From Chimonanthus salicifolius (Eukaryota > Streptophyta > Magnoliopsida > Laurales > Calycanthaceae): a stretch of 64,000 nucleotides of DNA. The notes beneath the pieces are model-generated. The model was given only the letters and a program-made list of their open reading frames with translations. It was not told the origin of the DNA and did no database searches. The position numbers and the translations under genes are program-made. The stretch lies in the NCBI GenBank assembly GCA_013350335.1, contig CM023541.1, positions 41,408,739-41,472,738 on the forward strand. The letters are read 5' to 3'. Shown here one piece after another: positions 12,713 through 26,900 of this stretch. The stretch's first letter is position 1. The number at the start of each line of letters is the position of its first letter.

Positions 12713-12730
12713 ATGAGATGTATCGACTGT

Positions 12731-12891
12731 ACGGGGCTGCAAATATCAGCCGATATGATTCGTATCGGTCGAGTATTATATCGCCTGATATCGACCATTT
12801 TTTTTAAAAAAAAAAAGAGGAGAGAGAATAATATCGGCCGATATATCATTCAGTAACGATATATCGGCCGATACCGAATTTTGCACCCCTG
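12731..12891. repeat. Third TATCGGCC-type palindromic block in the nested cluster
   Basis: The block runs from CGGGGCTGCAAATATC to ATTTTGCACCCCTG, whose ends are roughly inverse to each other. I could not find a matching target duplication, so this may be an old third insertion or a rearranged part of the neighbour. Confidence 0.5.
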
Positions 12892-13058
12892 GCACGAGAT
12901 CTCGACTGATATGACTGAGATCTCACCGATATCAGCCGATATGGCCGAGATTTGTTAAAAAAAAAAAAAAAAGAGAAAAAATATCAGCGAGATATAGGCC
13001 GAAAAACGGTAGACCCGAGATCTCGAGTCCACCGTTTTTTGGAACCCCTGCTCAAAAC

Positions 13059-14348
13059 TCTCTCGAACAAACATCACCACTTCACTCATGTACATTATTG
13101 ATAGCAACTCTTTTTAGTTGAAAATTTTGACCTTTTACATGAAATTTTTTAAAAGCAACAAGCCAATTACTAGTCACGTTTGATATTCCGTTTCAAATAT
13201 TTTCTTGTTTTAAATCTTATAAAAGTTAAAGCATACAAGGTTTAGTAACTCATAATTTATTAACTGGTATGTATTTAAATGGCTTAGATGGTTAGATTCA
13301 CCATTTTTTATCATAGTTTGACATAGACTAATGAATTGAAGCGTCATTATTTTACATACAAACACAATGGACTCCAAAGTATTTCCATTCATAAAGTGTT
13401 TGAGCTAGCGCTTTTGGCACATTCATGTTTGAAAAATGGGTTTATTGATTGCCCGGATGGTTCACTTATAGTTCATTTGGTCTAAACTTTTAAAATTAGA
13501 TGTGAGGTTCCGAGCTTACTTGATACACGAAACTTGCAGATGATTTTACATATTTGTAGAATTAATCTTGCATTTAATGTATAGTAGGAATACCCATGTT
13601 GTCTTACGAATAATAGAATTAATCTTTGCCATAAAAATATAAAATACCTATTATACTAATGAGGCTAAGTTACTCTACAAAATAAAGTGACAATGCAAAT
13701 TAATCATTTGGTTAACATAATCATGTAATTTTGATCTTTAAAATTCCATTTCTCTTTTAATAGATTTTTTTTATTTATTTTTATGCCGGATTCATATAGC
13801 CTATATAGTATATACACGTGTTATCTCCAAATGAAGGTAAGTTGTCAACAGTTAAGTAGAACATGAAGGAGTGATTGCATTGGTTTGCAAGATCAAATCT
13901 CTTCTGTATTATTTTGGAAAAAAAAAAAATCTTTTAATTTCAGTTTTGTATATTATTTCGAGTTTTGGAGATTGTTGCAGTTCACTTAGATCATTTTTAT
14001 ACGATCAAATTCTTTTTTATCTCAATTAAGATTTTTAACTTAAGAAATATGATAATCAAATTTATAAAATATTGATTTTGTTTGTTCCCTTTCCAAAAAC
14101 TTTCTTGATTCCCATAACCTTTACAACCGTTCAATGGCAAGATATACAAAGCAAGTGAATTAATTAATGTATTTAACTTACCTTATTTAATATAAGAAGA
14201 AATGATTGGGTAATCATTAAATGAAACTTGAGTGTTTATTTATTAAACAATTTAGATGCCTTCTTTTAATATATAGAAAAAGATGGTTTAATGTGACCAT
14301 TAAATGAATCTTACTTGTTTGTTCATTAAATGGTTGCAATTTACTTTT
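13059..14348. other. AT-rich intergenic DNA
   Basis: No exon, RNA gene or transposon end could be supported. Homopolymer A and T runs are frequent. Confidence 0.5.
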
Positions 14349-14353
14349 GTATT

Positions 14354-15092
14354 TGTGGTGAACAATTTTGGATGGTCTACTTATTCTCTTATTTCGAGGC
14401 GGCGGCCGTGTCTGAACATGAAAGCTCATGAAGACGGTATTGATAAAATCTTTAGTGGAAGGAGGAGAACTTCACTACACATGGATGGAATAGGAGAAAA
14501 TCACTAGTGAGGCGCTGGGGATGAATTGCACATCGCTTGGAGCAGCAGTCCTGATCCTGGATATAAGTGACACCATTATTTCAACTAGCGCGAGGCCTTT
14601 TGGAGTGTGTATATGAGTATACATCCCAATGCAAAATCGGGAAAGAGTTTGTATGAGCCCAAACCAAACAATATCATGCTGGGTGGAGTAGGCTCATTAT
14701 ATATGCTATCAGAACCAAGGACGGCTCTAGTCCCAGGTGTGGGCATTGTAATGACCCAATACTGGGATGGTGTACTCGGTTCCCTTAATCTGAGATGGCG
14801 TCCATGGCCGGGGATGAAAGCTCCCGAACGCAATGTTTATAAAATCGCCAACGGAAGGAAGAGGAGAACTCCACTATACATTGATGGAATGAGAGAAAAT
14901 CACCCGTGAGGAGTTGGGAATGAATCCCACGTCGCTTGAGGCAACACTCTTTATGATATAAGTGATACTCTTCCTTCAATTGGCATGGGGCCACTTGGGA
15001 TGCGTGTATGACGCACATCTCAATGTAAAATCATGAGGCATCTTTGAACCCGAAGCGAACAATATCATGTTAGACGCGGCATAGTTGTTACA
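14354..15092 (+). mobile_element. TRIM retroelement (two LTRs, about 45-bp interior)
   Basis: LTR1 is about 14354-14701 and LTR2 is 14747-15092. They align over their length (TGTGGTGAAC versus TGTAATGACC at the start, shared GGATGGTNTACT, AACAATATCATG near the end). The interior is only about 45 bases. It starts with TGCTATCAGAACCAAGG, which resembles the initiator-Met primer-binding site (consensus TGGTATCAGAGC). Identical 5-bp flanks GTATT lie at 14349-14353 and 15093-15097. It has no coding capacity, so it depends on another element's enzymes. Confidence 0.85.
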
Positions 15093-15097
15093 GTATT

Positions 15098-16600
15098 AGC
15101 AATCCAAAAAGGGGAAAATCGTCTAAAAATTGAAAAAAGAAATTGATTTAGTGTATTTGAAAAAGTCAATGTTTTTATCATATTATATTTTTTTAAAAAA
15201 AATTGAGTAAAAAAGGTTAAAAAATATTAAAAGAGATCTTAAAATCAAATTTAATGAGTTGAAAGATTTTAGTACAACCTTATCATATTATTATCTAAAA
15301 ATAGAGGAAATTCATGCAAAATAATAATAATAAATAAAATGGCATTTTATGATTAAATTTTATATTAGTACCTAATGTTAGAAATATTTATGCTCAATTT
15401 TGTAAAGTGTAAAAAGAATTATTTACTACAAAATCTTGACCATATAACTTGGATAAAGTGCGTCCTTTTCAGTAATCCATGTATATAGACATTTCAAAGT
15501 GACTGTTAATTGAATTTTAACTATTTGTTGATTTGAACAATTGTGATTTGCTTCCCTTTTGGCGAGAAAAAAGCTAAAAAGGTCAAAAAAAAAAAAAAGA
15601 ATTTTAAGAAACTTGTGCAAAGAATTTGACTAAAAATTGGAAAAAAAAAAAAAGATTTTGAGATTGAATTTGTGAGTTGGAAAGATTTGGTCAAACTATA
15701 TCATATTATTGTTTAAAAATTGAGAAATTTGTATAAAAATAATAAAATAAAATAAAATAAAAAGATTTTATAATTAAATTTGCTGACTTTTGGAGAAGTT
15801 TCCACATCTTATGTCAATATATAGAGATAAAAAACCCTTCTATTTATGAAATGGAGAAAGGATTAATCTACTCATTTTTTTTTACCAATGCCACTTGCAC
15901 GAAGCGTATGCTTCTCATTTGTTAAAAAAAGGAAATTAAAATTGAATGATGAGGAATATTCAGTTAGAAAATAACTTTTTTATCTGACTGGATAACAGAC
16001 AAATTTTGTTGAGTAACTTGTCCCAATTTAGTCACCTAATCAGGGCTATTACTATTAAGGGATAAGGAAATCATATACAAGTAAAGTAAAAACAAATTGT
16101 ATTGTTATAAAAGGTGAAAAGGGAGGAGTGGAGACAAAGGTAGGGCACAATGCAGTGCCCAGCATATTTTTTTATTTTTAACTATTTAAGGTTTTTGTGT
16201 TTTTATTTTCTTCTTCATTCTCTTTATTTTATTTTTATCTTTTATTATGATCCTTCCTTTTAACTTGTTCCTTTTTAATTTTCTCTTTTATGAATATCTT
16301 GTGTTTTATTTATTGTTTATTTTAATTTTTTTCTTTTTCTTTTTAATTTTCGAAGTAAATACACCAAATGTTCATAGCGAGTTCCTAAACTAGAGTTCTA
16401 AACAAAACCTCACCCACCCAATATGCAAAACTGACTGAAAAAAAAAAATCCCATGTGATTATGTGGGCAATTATCAAATATCAAATACCTACCATCACCT
16501 TCATCATCATTGTTGAATAGAAGCAAAAACCACCATTGTTAAATCAGCTATTCGAGAAATCATTATTGATTAATACACACATGTACACAACAGGAATTTA
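15098..16600. other. AT-rich region downstream of the GYPP-repeat gene
   Basis: Nothing coding is seen. Two loosely similar stretches (about 15120-15400 and 15590-15790) share CATATTATTNTNTAAAAAT and ATAATAAATAAAAT-type words, which suggests an old duplication. The part nearest 16600 may include the 3' end of the neighbouring transcript. Confidence 0.4.
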
Positions 16601-16770
16601 TAGAAAAGCATTAAAGCAAACACCACAACCATAGCACAAGCAGACCCTGCTAAGGCAGTCTCTGCTAAGGCAATCTCTGCAAATACAATCACTGGTAGAG
16701 CAGCAATCACAGTAATGAGATATGGTAAGATGTGAAAGTGTGTCACTTAAGAAGAAATTTGAATGAAATC

Positions 16771-18181
<1,411 letters not shown>

Positions 18182-18182
18182 T

Positions 18183-20271
18183 CTGCTTCACCAAAGAAAA
18201 TTGACAGGTTTTAGAATCAGCACAAAAGAAACTAAGCAAGTTTCAATCCAAGAAAGGAAACAGAAATAAAAGATACATCCTTGCAAGCATAACTATAAAT
18301 ATTAGCTGATGTATGGTTTGGCCATGGCCAATAGGTATGGTCAATACCAATCGTTACCCTAAGTACTGGCTGTATATTGGCAAATATGTACTGCATAAAT
18401 GGGCCCATTTTAGGATATTTCCAATAATAGGTTGGGACAAGTTCTTACTTTCCCCCAAAATTTCTATTTCTCTTTTTTTTTTTTATATCTAATTTAAGAT
18501 TTTTGGAGTTTAATGGATGATGATACCCATTAAAACGGAGCTAAATACACGTCAAGTGCTTGCTCATGTAAGTTTTCCATTTCGTTGAACTTTATTTTTC
18601 TTTTTTAAATTATTGGGCATTACCATAGACTAAATTTTTTTATGTGCAGGTGCCATCAGGATATAAAAACCATCAAGATTTAAATCCAAAAATGGGGATA
18701 TGGGTTTTCCATTTTCCCTAGTTTAAAAATATTTTCTCCATTCTCTTGAGAAAGAAAAAAAAAAATTAAAAAAATTGAGATCGTATGGCTTAACTACTGA
18801 GGTTTCGATTGCTTCCATGCAAAAGTTTATCATTCTAGAGATAGCAATATGACATCACATAGGCCCTAGTTTTAGCATCACTAGACCTATACCAGGGAAT
18901 TAATGACAATGGCATGATATTAGATTGGCCACAAGATGCAGACACATAATCAAAGGGTTGTGATTTGGAGACTCTAATCTAATATGATTAAAAAGGATAC
19001 CTTTTTGCTCATTGACAATATTGGCTTTAATTGAAATTCACCATTTTGTCATGAGAAGTTTGAAAACAAGTCTAACAAGGGAATTTTTGTCAAGTAAAAT
19101 GTGATTTCCTCTGTTTATAAATTAGGTGGCATCCAAATCACACTCCTAATGAATTTATTAAGTATAATCAGATAAAAAATTCCCAAATAGTTGCATGCAT
19201 CCTTTTCCAAGAAGAGTTCCATGAAATCACAAGCAAAAGCACCAATGGGTGATTTGCACGACAAGACAAAGTTCTGTGCCAACTTTTGGTTCAGAGTTTT
19301 AGGGAATACTTGAAAACTTTGATATTGAGCTTTAAACTGCTTCCTTGACAATATTTTCAACCAAAATAAATAAGTGCAAGTTGAACATTCATGGGGTTAG
19401 ATTCTAAAAGAGGTGCAGTTTTTTGGGCAATTTGCGAATTTAATTTTTTTTCCGACCTACAATTGTCATCTAAAGGGTATCATTATGAAACAAGTTATCT
19501 TCTAAATTCTAATATGAATGATCAATGGTCTAGAAGCGATACAAGCAATATTTATATTATTTTCTTCAAAAAATTCACACCAAATCCTTTGCTAACCTGG
19601 CTTGTGGAGATAAGAGGACATGGTAGTACATGGAGCAATAGGTGTATGATTTTAGATACACTGGAAAAGTAGGACCCAAACGGCAGATCTCAATACATGG
19701 GATTAGTGTCTCTATAACGATGATCATGACTACAAAAACATTATTCAACGACTGGACTCAATTGATTTCGAGTTTTTTTTTTTGAAAGATGATTTCGAGT
19801 TTATCCAAGGTTTGAGTTTTTAAATTGTGGTTAAAATCGAGATTCCACAATTCATTCAACAAGATGGATCAAAATTCTAACTTCAAGCACTTGCATGCAC
19901 TATCGCACATAGATTTCGCAACCAAAAGCTTATTTTCGCATATCACAAAAATAAAATATGAGATTCATAGATTGCTTCCATCACAAGCAAACAAAATCAT
20001 ATCGATCCTAATTAAACCAAATCAACAAGCATCAAACTAACAAACATCTCAAATAACAAATACATTCCATCATCAATGCGGGAGAAAAAGAGAAACCAAT
20101 ACCGAAACCAAGGTTTCAAAATTCAAATTCAAGAACCACCAAATAGAACGAAATTGCAGATTAGAAAAAAATCAAGAACAGGAGATGAGATTGCAGAAAA
20201 GAAACGGAAATGGAAGAGAAAGACGACAAAAAACGCTAGAAACGTGATTTGGTAAAGGGCAAAAAGCGTAC
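18183..20271 (-). other. Probable 5'UTR intron of the GYPP-repeat gene
   Basis: The donor CTCAG|GTACGC at 20272/20271 and acceptor GAAGCAG|A at 18183/18182 bracket 2.09 kb of AT-rich DNA without a supported exon. The open frame at 19391-19672 on the other strand has no recognisable domain and I treat it as chance. Confidence 0.55.
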
Positions 20272-20345
20272 CTGAGAAGGGAAAAAGGGCATTGATTGAT
20301 GAGAAAAAGGAAATTGATTGCTTATCAGCTTCTCCTTTGATGACG
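20272..20345 (-). other. Probable 5'UTR exon of the GYPP-repeat gene
   Basis: A pyrimidine-rich leader (CCCTTTTTCCCTTCTCAG before the donor) on the minus strand. The start site is a guess; no clear TATA box was seen within 100 bases upstream. Confidence 0.5.
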
Positions 20346-20570
20346 GGGTTTTTTTTTTTTCTAAGTGTACGAAGGGAGATGGAAAATGGACGGCTTGATA
20401 TGATTTGTTTATTTCGTAATCAACGGCTGGGAATGCTTACAAGTTGTTCGCTTTATCTAAATAAGAAAACGAGACAGGATTGTCCGCATCCGTGTTGTTC
20501 GCGCTTGCACTGCAAATTCATAAATTTGAAATTTAATTTTAAAATAAAATTTACCAAAATTAAATAAAAG

Positions 20571-20872
20571 AAAATTGATGTGAACACCTGACATTTTTAT
20601 TAAAATTAAGTATCGTCTTATAAAAAATTAATATTTTTCTTACTTTTATTTTATCATGATAAATTGAAAATTCAACTTAAGATAGAATGGTAAAATGAAA
20701 AAGAAAATTTATTAAGTAAAAGAAATTTAATAAATGCAAGAGGTACATTTTTATTAAAATAAAATTGAAGTGAACACCTGACATTTTTATTAAAATTAAG
20801 TATCATCTTATAAAAATTAATATTTTTCTTATATTTATTTAATTATGATAAATTGAAAATTCAACTTAAGAG
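20571..20872. repeat. Tandem duplication, unit about 190 bp
   Basis: Copies at 20571-20682 and 20761-20872 share GTGAACACCTGACATTTTTA, AAATTAAGTATC and GATAAATTGAAAATTCAAC. A SINE fragment starts directly after copy 2. Confidence 0.85.
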
Positions 20873-20992
20873 GAAGGTTGCGGATTCGAGCTCTCAAGGC
20901 CTAATCTTGCTATGAACTAGGGGTAGTGGACTCATCCGTGGGGGTTTTACGCTGGGTCTCCTGCGGTTTCCTACACGTAAATTAAAAAAAAA
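20871..20992 (+). mobile_element. tRNA-derived SINE fragment
   Basis: It carries a B-box-like GGTTGCGGATTCGAGCTCT but no A box, so it is 5'-truncated. The body GGGGTAGTGGACTCATCCGT is followed by CCTACACGTAAATTAAAAAAA, a 3' end shared with copies at 22705 and 23702. Confidence 0.6.
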
Positions 20993-21344
20993 AATTTGGA
21001 GAGAAAAGTTTGACTAGATTATTATATAAAATCAACATAATTGTATTTTTTTTAAGTTAACATATTTGTATATTTTATTAATTTTTGTAAAATATTTAAA
21101 CTGAAACAAAGACTTAATACTATTTTTTCAATTTAATTCTTGCTTTTACCAAAAAATTTAGAAGAAATTAACTTTAAAAAGTTATCCTTCAAAGGGAAGT
21201 TTTATTTATAAGATAATTTAGGTAAAAATGCAGTAAAATATTTATAAAATTTTACGTCTCTTTATCTTTTTTCTAAATGTTAAATATTTAAATCTGCATC
21301 AATTACTATGAGAAAAATGTTCAAAAATCTATTTATTACACAAC

Positions 21345-21430
21345 CGAAACTATGCTGGTTGTCTGGCCTTCAGCTTCAATTTGAAGTGGTTAGGACGGGT
21401 TCGAGTCTCGGTAGAGTGATATTCAGCAAA
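21345..21430 (+). mobile_element. Possible SINE head (tRNA-like B box)
   Basis: GACGGGTTCGAGTCTCGG is a good RNA polymerase III B box. An upstream TGGTTGTCTGG could be a decayed A box. The 3' end is not defined. Confidence 0.35.
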
Positions 21431-22379
21431 AGAAGGGAATACATAAATGAAGTGCTTTTGAAAAAAATACATGAAGATGTATTTTATGAAAAATATATAT
21501 AATATGATTATAATACAAATATTAAACCGAGAACCGGTCACGATGCATGTAAGATAACTGATCCAAAATACTCTCTCGTTCCATTTTACTTGTCTCATTA
21601 GAAATATTTGTATTTTTTAAGAAACTCTCTATATAAGACTAGCGCTCCATATGATCTTATTCATTTTCATCACACTTTATACTACTCTAATATAAATGAG
21701 ACAACTATTTTTTAATAATTCCAAAATTTATATAGGACAAATAATTTGGTACAGAAGGAGTTTATATCAATTTTTTGAAGAGTTGATGGCAATTACTTTG
21801 ACTCAGTTAAGTCAATCATGTATTTGCAGTTTTAGGCTTTTAATTTTACTATTATTTTTATTTTTAGATAACATCTATCCTACATTAGAGATTAAATTAA
21901 TACCACAAAAATAAGCTCAAGAAGAGTTAAATTAAGGACCTCTAATCAAACCGTAGAATTTTAGATCAATTGGGCCATCTATGGAGGTTAATTTTAGCCA
22001 TGGAACCATTGACTGCAAAATATAAGTCATTTAAAAAAAAAAAATTGTATGCAAAGTTGGATGAATCAACTCCTCTTGCCTGAGTCTGTACATTAGGTGC
22101 TAGGATTTGGTTTTCTCATCTAGAATCAATCCTTAGGACCCATGTTTTATTTCCATCTTTGGGCTGGAAGAATGGTTAATATTTTTGGTGATTAGTCAAA
22201 ATAGGCCGCACTTGGGCTGGATCAAGTAGCCAAACTCATGTTTTGTACATTTTTCATGAGATATAAATAGGTAAGTGATCTCCATCCTCTCTTTTTCATC
22301 CTTTTTGAGGCCGCTGTCATCTTAGAAAATAATGATGTTTTTTCTTTTTTGTTAAATTTTCAAATTAAAACCTAAAGAG

Positions 22380-22510
22380 GTTAAGAGTGATGATCAAGAA
22401 CCTGCCTTAAAAAGTGAGTCTTAAGTTCGATTCTTACTTCACCCTTAAACAAGGTGATGATAAATATCACAATTAGATCGTGATTATTGTGACAATATAT
22501 CAACGGTCTT
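22380..22510 (+). mobile_element. Possible decayed SINE
   Basis: AAGTTCGATTCTTAC resembles a B box; the A box is weak and the tail is unclear. Confidence 0.25.
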
Positions 22511-22704
22511 TAAAACTAAATAAAATACCAAATTAAGAGAGAATTGACATAAACTGCAAGAATTCGCACTGTTTACTACCTTAATTGTGCATGAACCAAA
22601 GCCCAAAATGGTATGGACTTCACAACTCTATCCATTCTAGTGGCCAAATTTTGATTATCATCATTGTAATAATCAAAATTCTAAACTCATGTATGTAAAT
22701 CTCC

Positions 22705-22866
22705 GACGGGTATAGCTCAACTGGTAATCTCCCGCCTCAAGAAGTAAGAAGTGTCAAGTTCAAACTCCTATAGTCTCACTTGATGTGCCCTAAAAACAGT
22801 GAGTATCACATGTGAAGGTTTTACACCAAATTTCCCACAGTTTCCACACCTAAATTCAAAAAAAGA
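22705..22866 (+). mobile_element. tRNA-derived SINE, near full length
   Basis: A box TATAGCTCAACTGG at 22711-22724 and B box AAGTTCAAACTCC at 22756-22768 are 32 bases apart, the usual spacing. The body ends in CCACACCTAAATTCAAAAAAAG. It has no tRNA-like acceptor stem closure, so it is a SINE rather than a tRNA gene. Confidence 0.7.
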
Positions 22867-23277
22867 ATACTCTTATCAAATACAAGCTGACCAATGTTAT
22901 ACTGGCCAGGCATTCTGCCCAAAAGATATACTGATTCAAGGTTTAGGATTCTGGGATCAATGAGACTTTTCATATATGGTCGTCCCTACCACATTTAAGG
23001 TTGCAAACTCATACATGAAAAGCACGTACCACCAAAGAAAGAAAAACATTTAAACCTTTTTTTGTTGGAATACTAAAACACGTTATAGTTTACAAATATC
23101 GAAATCTTGTTTATTCATTTTCCTATGACATCAAACTAACTGCATATTTATAAGAGCCATGTAGATCATTGTCATTTGATTTTCACAATATTTTGATGAA
23201 TATAATAAAATAAATGTGGAGACAAAAAGGTCCTTACAAATTCGAACCCCAAACAATCCTACAGCCACAGGTAAAAG

Positions 23278-23553
23278 CTAACTCCTACTCCTTCCGCTTT
23301 TCTTTTTAAACCTAAACCCTTCAGTAAGCCATTGAATGAGAGCCTCTACATAATCCCCTTTTAATAATTCGACCAGACTAAATACATCTTCTGTAGATGT
23401 TACCCCTTTTTTAAAATCTCTTGATTTTTCCTTGTATTTCTTGACACCTTCAAAATTAATTGAGCTCCTAACTAAATCATCCAGACAATCTCCTTCCATC
23501 ATCAAATCATGTCTCTCTAAGAGATCAGGCTCCTGCTCCTCCTTTTGGCCCAA
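23278..23553 (-). other. Unidentified 91-codon open frame
   Basis: A Lys/Glu-rich frame (EGVKKYKEKSRDFKKG ... VELLKGDYVEALIQWLTEGF) with plausible amphipathic helices. I do not recognise it. It is neither joined to a neighbouring exon nor preceded by promoter-like sequence, so it could be a retroelement gag remnant or chance. Confidence 0.2.
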
Positions 23554-23701
23554 GTTACTGAGCCCACATGTCCACTACCCATCTGGTTCTCGGTTCTGTC
23601 CATACAAGAAGAGGTGAAGAGCCACTAGCCCACATGTCCTCTTATACGTGGCTTTCTCTCTTGTATTCTCTTCTTTTAATGAATCCATTTGTTACTGTTG
23701 G

Positions 23702-23774
23702 TATGCTTTAGGGGTAGTGGGTTTATCTATGGGGGTAGGACTGTGTCTTAGTTGCCCACACGTTAAAAAAAGAG
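23702..23774 (+). mobile_element. SINE 3' tail fragment
   Basis: GCTTTAGGGGTAGTGGGTTT through GCCCACACGTTAAAAAAAGA matches the 3' half of the copy at 20871-20992. The head is missing, a typical 5' truncation. Confidence 0.55.
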
Positions 23775-23900
23775 CCACTAGGCCCAAGCCAGTTGAGGAA
23801 GGGAGAACACAATCTCTCTTGACCCTCAACACCCAATGCCAACATTCTAAAAAACATGTCGAAATTCCAAATTCCAAACAGATTAATTCTAACAAATTCA

Positions 23901-26900
23901 TCATTGATTCTCATCTACAGCTTTGTAGCTTCCAGACAAAGTAGCACAGTAATTCTTTAGCCATGCAGATGCAGATTTCAGGACTCTCAGTTCACCTGTA
24001 AGAAGATCTCTTGCCATTTTGCTTCGAAACACATGTTGGTTACTGATTATGTGAGAATTTATGTACCCCAGTGACTGCAAACAGAAGAAAGATCAATCGT
24101 ATTGAATAGACCTTAATAGATGGAATGGGGTTCTATGAAATAAAAAGCAGAATGAGTCTTATATTAAACACATCTAGACTACTGTGTCCATCTGCTCTCA
24201 TAAATGAAGAGAAGTAGACAAGACCAAGCACATATGGTAATCCATCCTATAATGTAACTATCAATTTCCATATATTTGCTGCTATTCCTTCTATTCTTTC
24301 TCTGTGGATGATATATTGTTGTTCCCTACAGCCATCTGCTTTCTAGAATACAGGTAAAGAATTTTACATTCCCATGATTTTGTCAGTTGCCAATTGAAAA
24401 CCATTGTTGCCTATATTGACTGTGATTATGAATTTCAAGTAGCATGACATGGCTATAAATTTCTTTTAAATACTTGATAGCACATCACACCATTTTAGAA
24501 TAAATAATTAATCAGCTAATTCTGAAAAATAGCAGAATAAATTATTCAGCATCTTTTCTTTACACAGTCCACCTACTTTTGTGTCTATGTTCTTGGGAAG
24601 TGAAGATCATCATTAAAATGCAAACAGTTATCAAAATGCCTAGATTTCCGATGAATGGAGTATCTCCATGGTCCATGCAGAGGACACATCACCTCCAATC
24701 GATTTTTTTTTCTTTTGAAGTCCTCACCTCCAATCAGAATTATGACAGTGACACAAAGAACAAATATTCTCAATAAGCATATGGGACAAAATCAATCCTT
24801 AGCATTTGTTTTGTTGGGTATCCCATGAAAAGTGCTCATGAGACACCCATATGCAAGAATTTCTTCATTTAGTTGGGCTGTTCTAAAGTGAATGTCCCAC
24901 ATAATGCTTCCACTTATACTGAAGATGACAGCTGTGTAATATAGGCCCTACTTTTTTCCCCAAGCCAATTGAGGTATTTTTTGTATGTGGAACCACCTGG
25001 GCTGTTAGAATTACTATTTTCTTTGTCACATTTGGCAAATCATTTACTTCTAGTAGAACTTGGGAGAATCAGCAATATTTCAATTTACCTTCATAGATGC
25101 ATCATATTCTTGTATCATACGTGTAATCTCTGAAAGCAACATTTCATGTGCTTCAATCTCCCTATTCCTGTCCTTCAGAGGACGTCGGGCCAGTCGACCA
25201 TCATTCTGAGCAGCTTCAGTTGCTAAATCTTCCAGTTCTGTCAATTGCAGTGAATAATTTTTCTTAATTTTCAAAGCCAGGGTCTATACAACAGCCTCAC
25301 AATTGACACACATCTAATATGTCATGTGGACAGGAGTATGATATTTGATTTCAACAGATATCAACCAAGAAAAGCAACAGTAAATGTGAAATTTATTTAC
25401 ACCTTGTGATGAGGTGGCAGATAACACACGAGCAAATGCACGCAGCGATTGGGGAATGCCCTTCCCTTTCCCTCTATTAGATCTCACTTCCCTAGTCAGG
25501 TAATGTAATTGGAGAAAAGGGGCAAAGATCATGAACACAAAGAAATGAGAAACCATCCCCATAGAACCAAACTAGATAATTAACAAGAAAACAAATAATA
25601 GTTGCTTTCGTTGTTCAACATATAATCATGGATCTGAGCACTACATACAGTTATGCATTTTACAAGGCTGAAGCAGGTTTCAAGAATCTAACTAAACAGG
25701 TAGACCAGGCTGAACGGAAAATGATATTAGATTAAGAGGAATGACCTTATGCTGTCATACTAATGGTAGGATGACTTAAAATGGCATCACTGGGGACATG
25801 TGGGGTCCACCTCTTAAGAATCTAAACTGTTCATTACTTTCTAAATACAAGGATGCAAACATGTATCTTTTTAGATTTTGTGAAAATCTTGAACCCATTG
25901 TTAAATGGATCAAATGGAAAGTACTTTATTAGATAAATATAAAGTTTATCATACTCAAATCATTTGATCCATCCAACGTGGGTCCAACAGTTACAAAATC
26001 TAAAAAGACGCTCATAACATCTTTGCATTTAGAAAGTAATTACTGGTTTAAATTTTCAAGAGATGGACCCCACAGATGTCCCAAATAATGTCATTTAAAG
26101 TCATCCTTACCATTAAGATGACAGCATAAGATCATTCCTCTTAGGTTAATATAACTAAGAAACAAGAAGGTAGAATTTTACACATTCCTCATCTTTGTAA
26201 GGCTGTGGTTTGTTAAAAGTCGTTCTTTCCTAGATTAACAGTTCTGCAGCTACCTAAGAACAGAGACTGCAATTTGCTTCCACCTCATAAGAAACACAAT
26301 ATTGAATGCCAGTTGGGGCTGACCATGGTGCAGGAACAGGCCAGGTCAAGGTGAGGATGAGCATGGCTGGTCTACAGTCAGTCCAATTCAGAAAATGATG
26401 AGACAGAACTGATGACACTGTTCTCAGCTTGCAGCAATATTTGAAAGAACTAGTATTGTTCATTCATGCAAAGGAATAAAAAGTAAGCTAACTACAAGTT
26501 CAGTTGGCAATGATGCCCATCAAGTTGAGTTGATCCCCCCATATTAGAGAAAGCAATATTTGAAAGCACTAGTATTGTTCATTCATGCAAAGGAATAAAA
26601 AGTAAGCTAACTACAAGTTCAGTTGGTCATGATGCCCGTCAAGTTGAGTTGATCCCCCCAGAGAGAGTATCTTGTGACTAAGTAGAAACCACTTGTGTCG
26701 AGAGAAATCCACTCTCAAGCATTTCACAAGCCTTGAAAATCATGATAGCGAGAAACTCATCTAGAATTGCACCACCACTCCACTCATCCACACGGAAACG
26801 TTCTCTCCTGTTTTCTATTGAAATGGATCCATAAAGAAGCCAATCTTTACTCCCTTATTCTTGTATCTTTTTTTCTTAGAGAGAAACCTTATGAAGCTCA

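Larger units (their letters stand above)
12414..13050. mobile_element. Outer hAT-like MITE interrupted by nested insertion
   Basis: It starts CAGGGGTAAAAAAGATGCCC and ends TTTTTTGGAACCCCTG. The flanks CTCAATAC (12406-12413) and CTCAAAAC (13051-13058) match at 7 of 8. Its own interior uses GAGATCTCGA-type palindromes rather than TATCGGCCGATA. A second element with a perfect 8-bp duplication sits inside it at 12484-12712, and a third TATCGGCC block (about 12731-12891) may be another insertion. Confidence 0.75.

Noticed and set aside
19391..19672. A 93-codon plus-strand frame inside the leader intron of the GYPP gene
   Set aside because: It has no recognisable domain or promoter and lies in AT-rich DNA.
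22705..22780. A and B boxes suggesting a tRNA gene
   Set aside because: There is no closing acceptor stem or anticodon arm of normal form. The sequence continues into a SINE body with an A-run.
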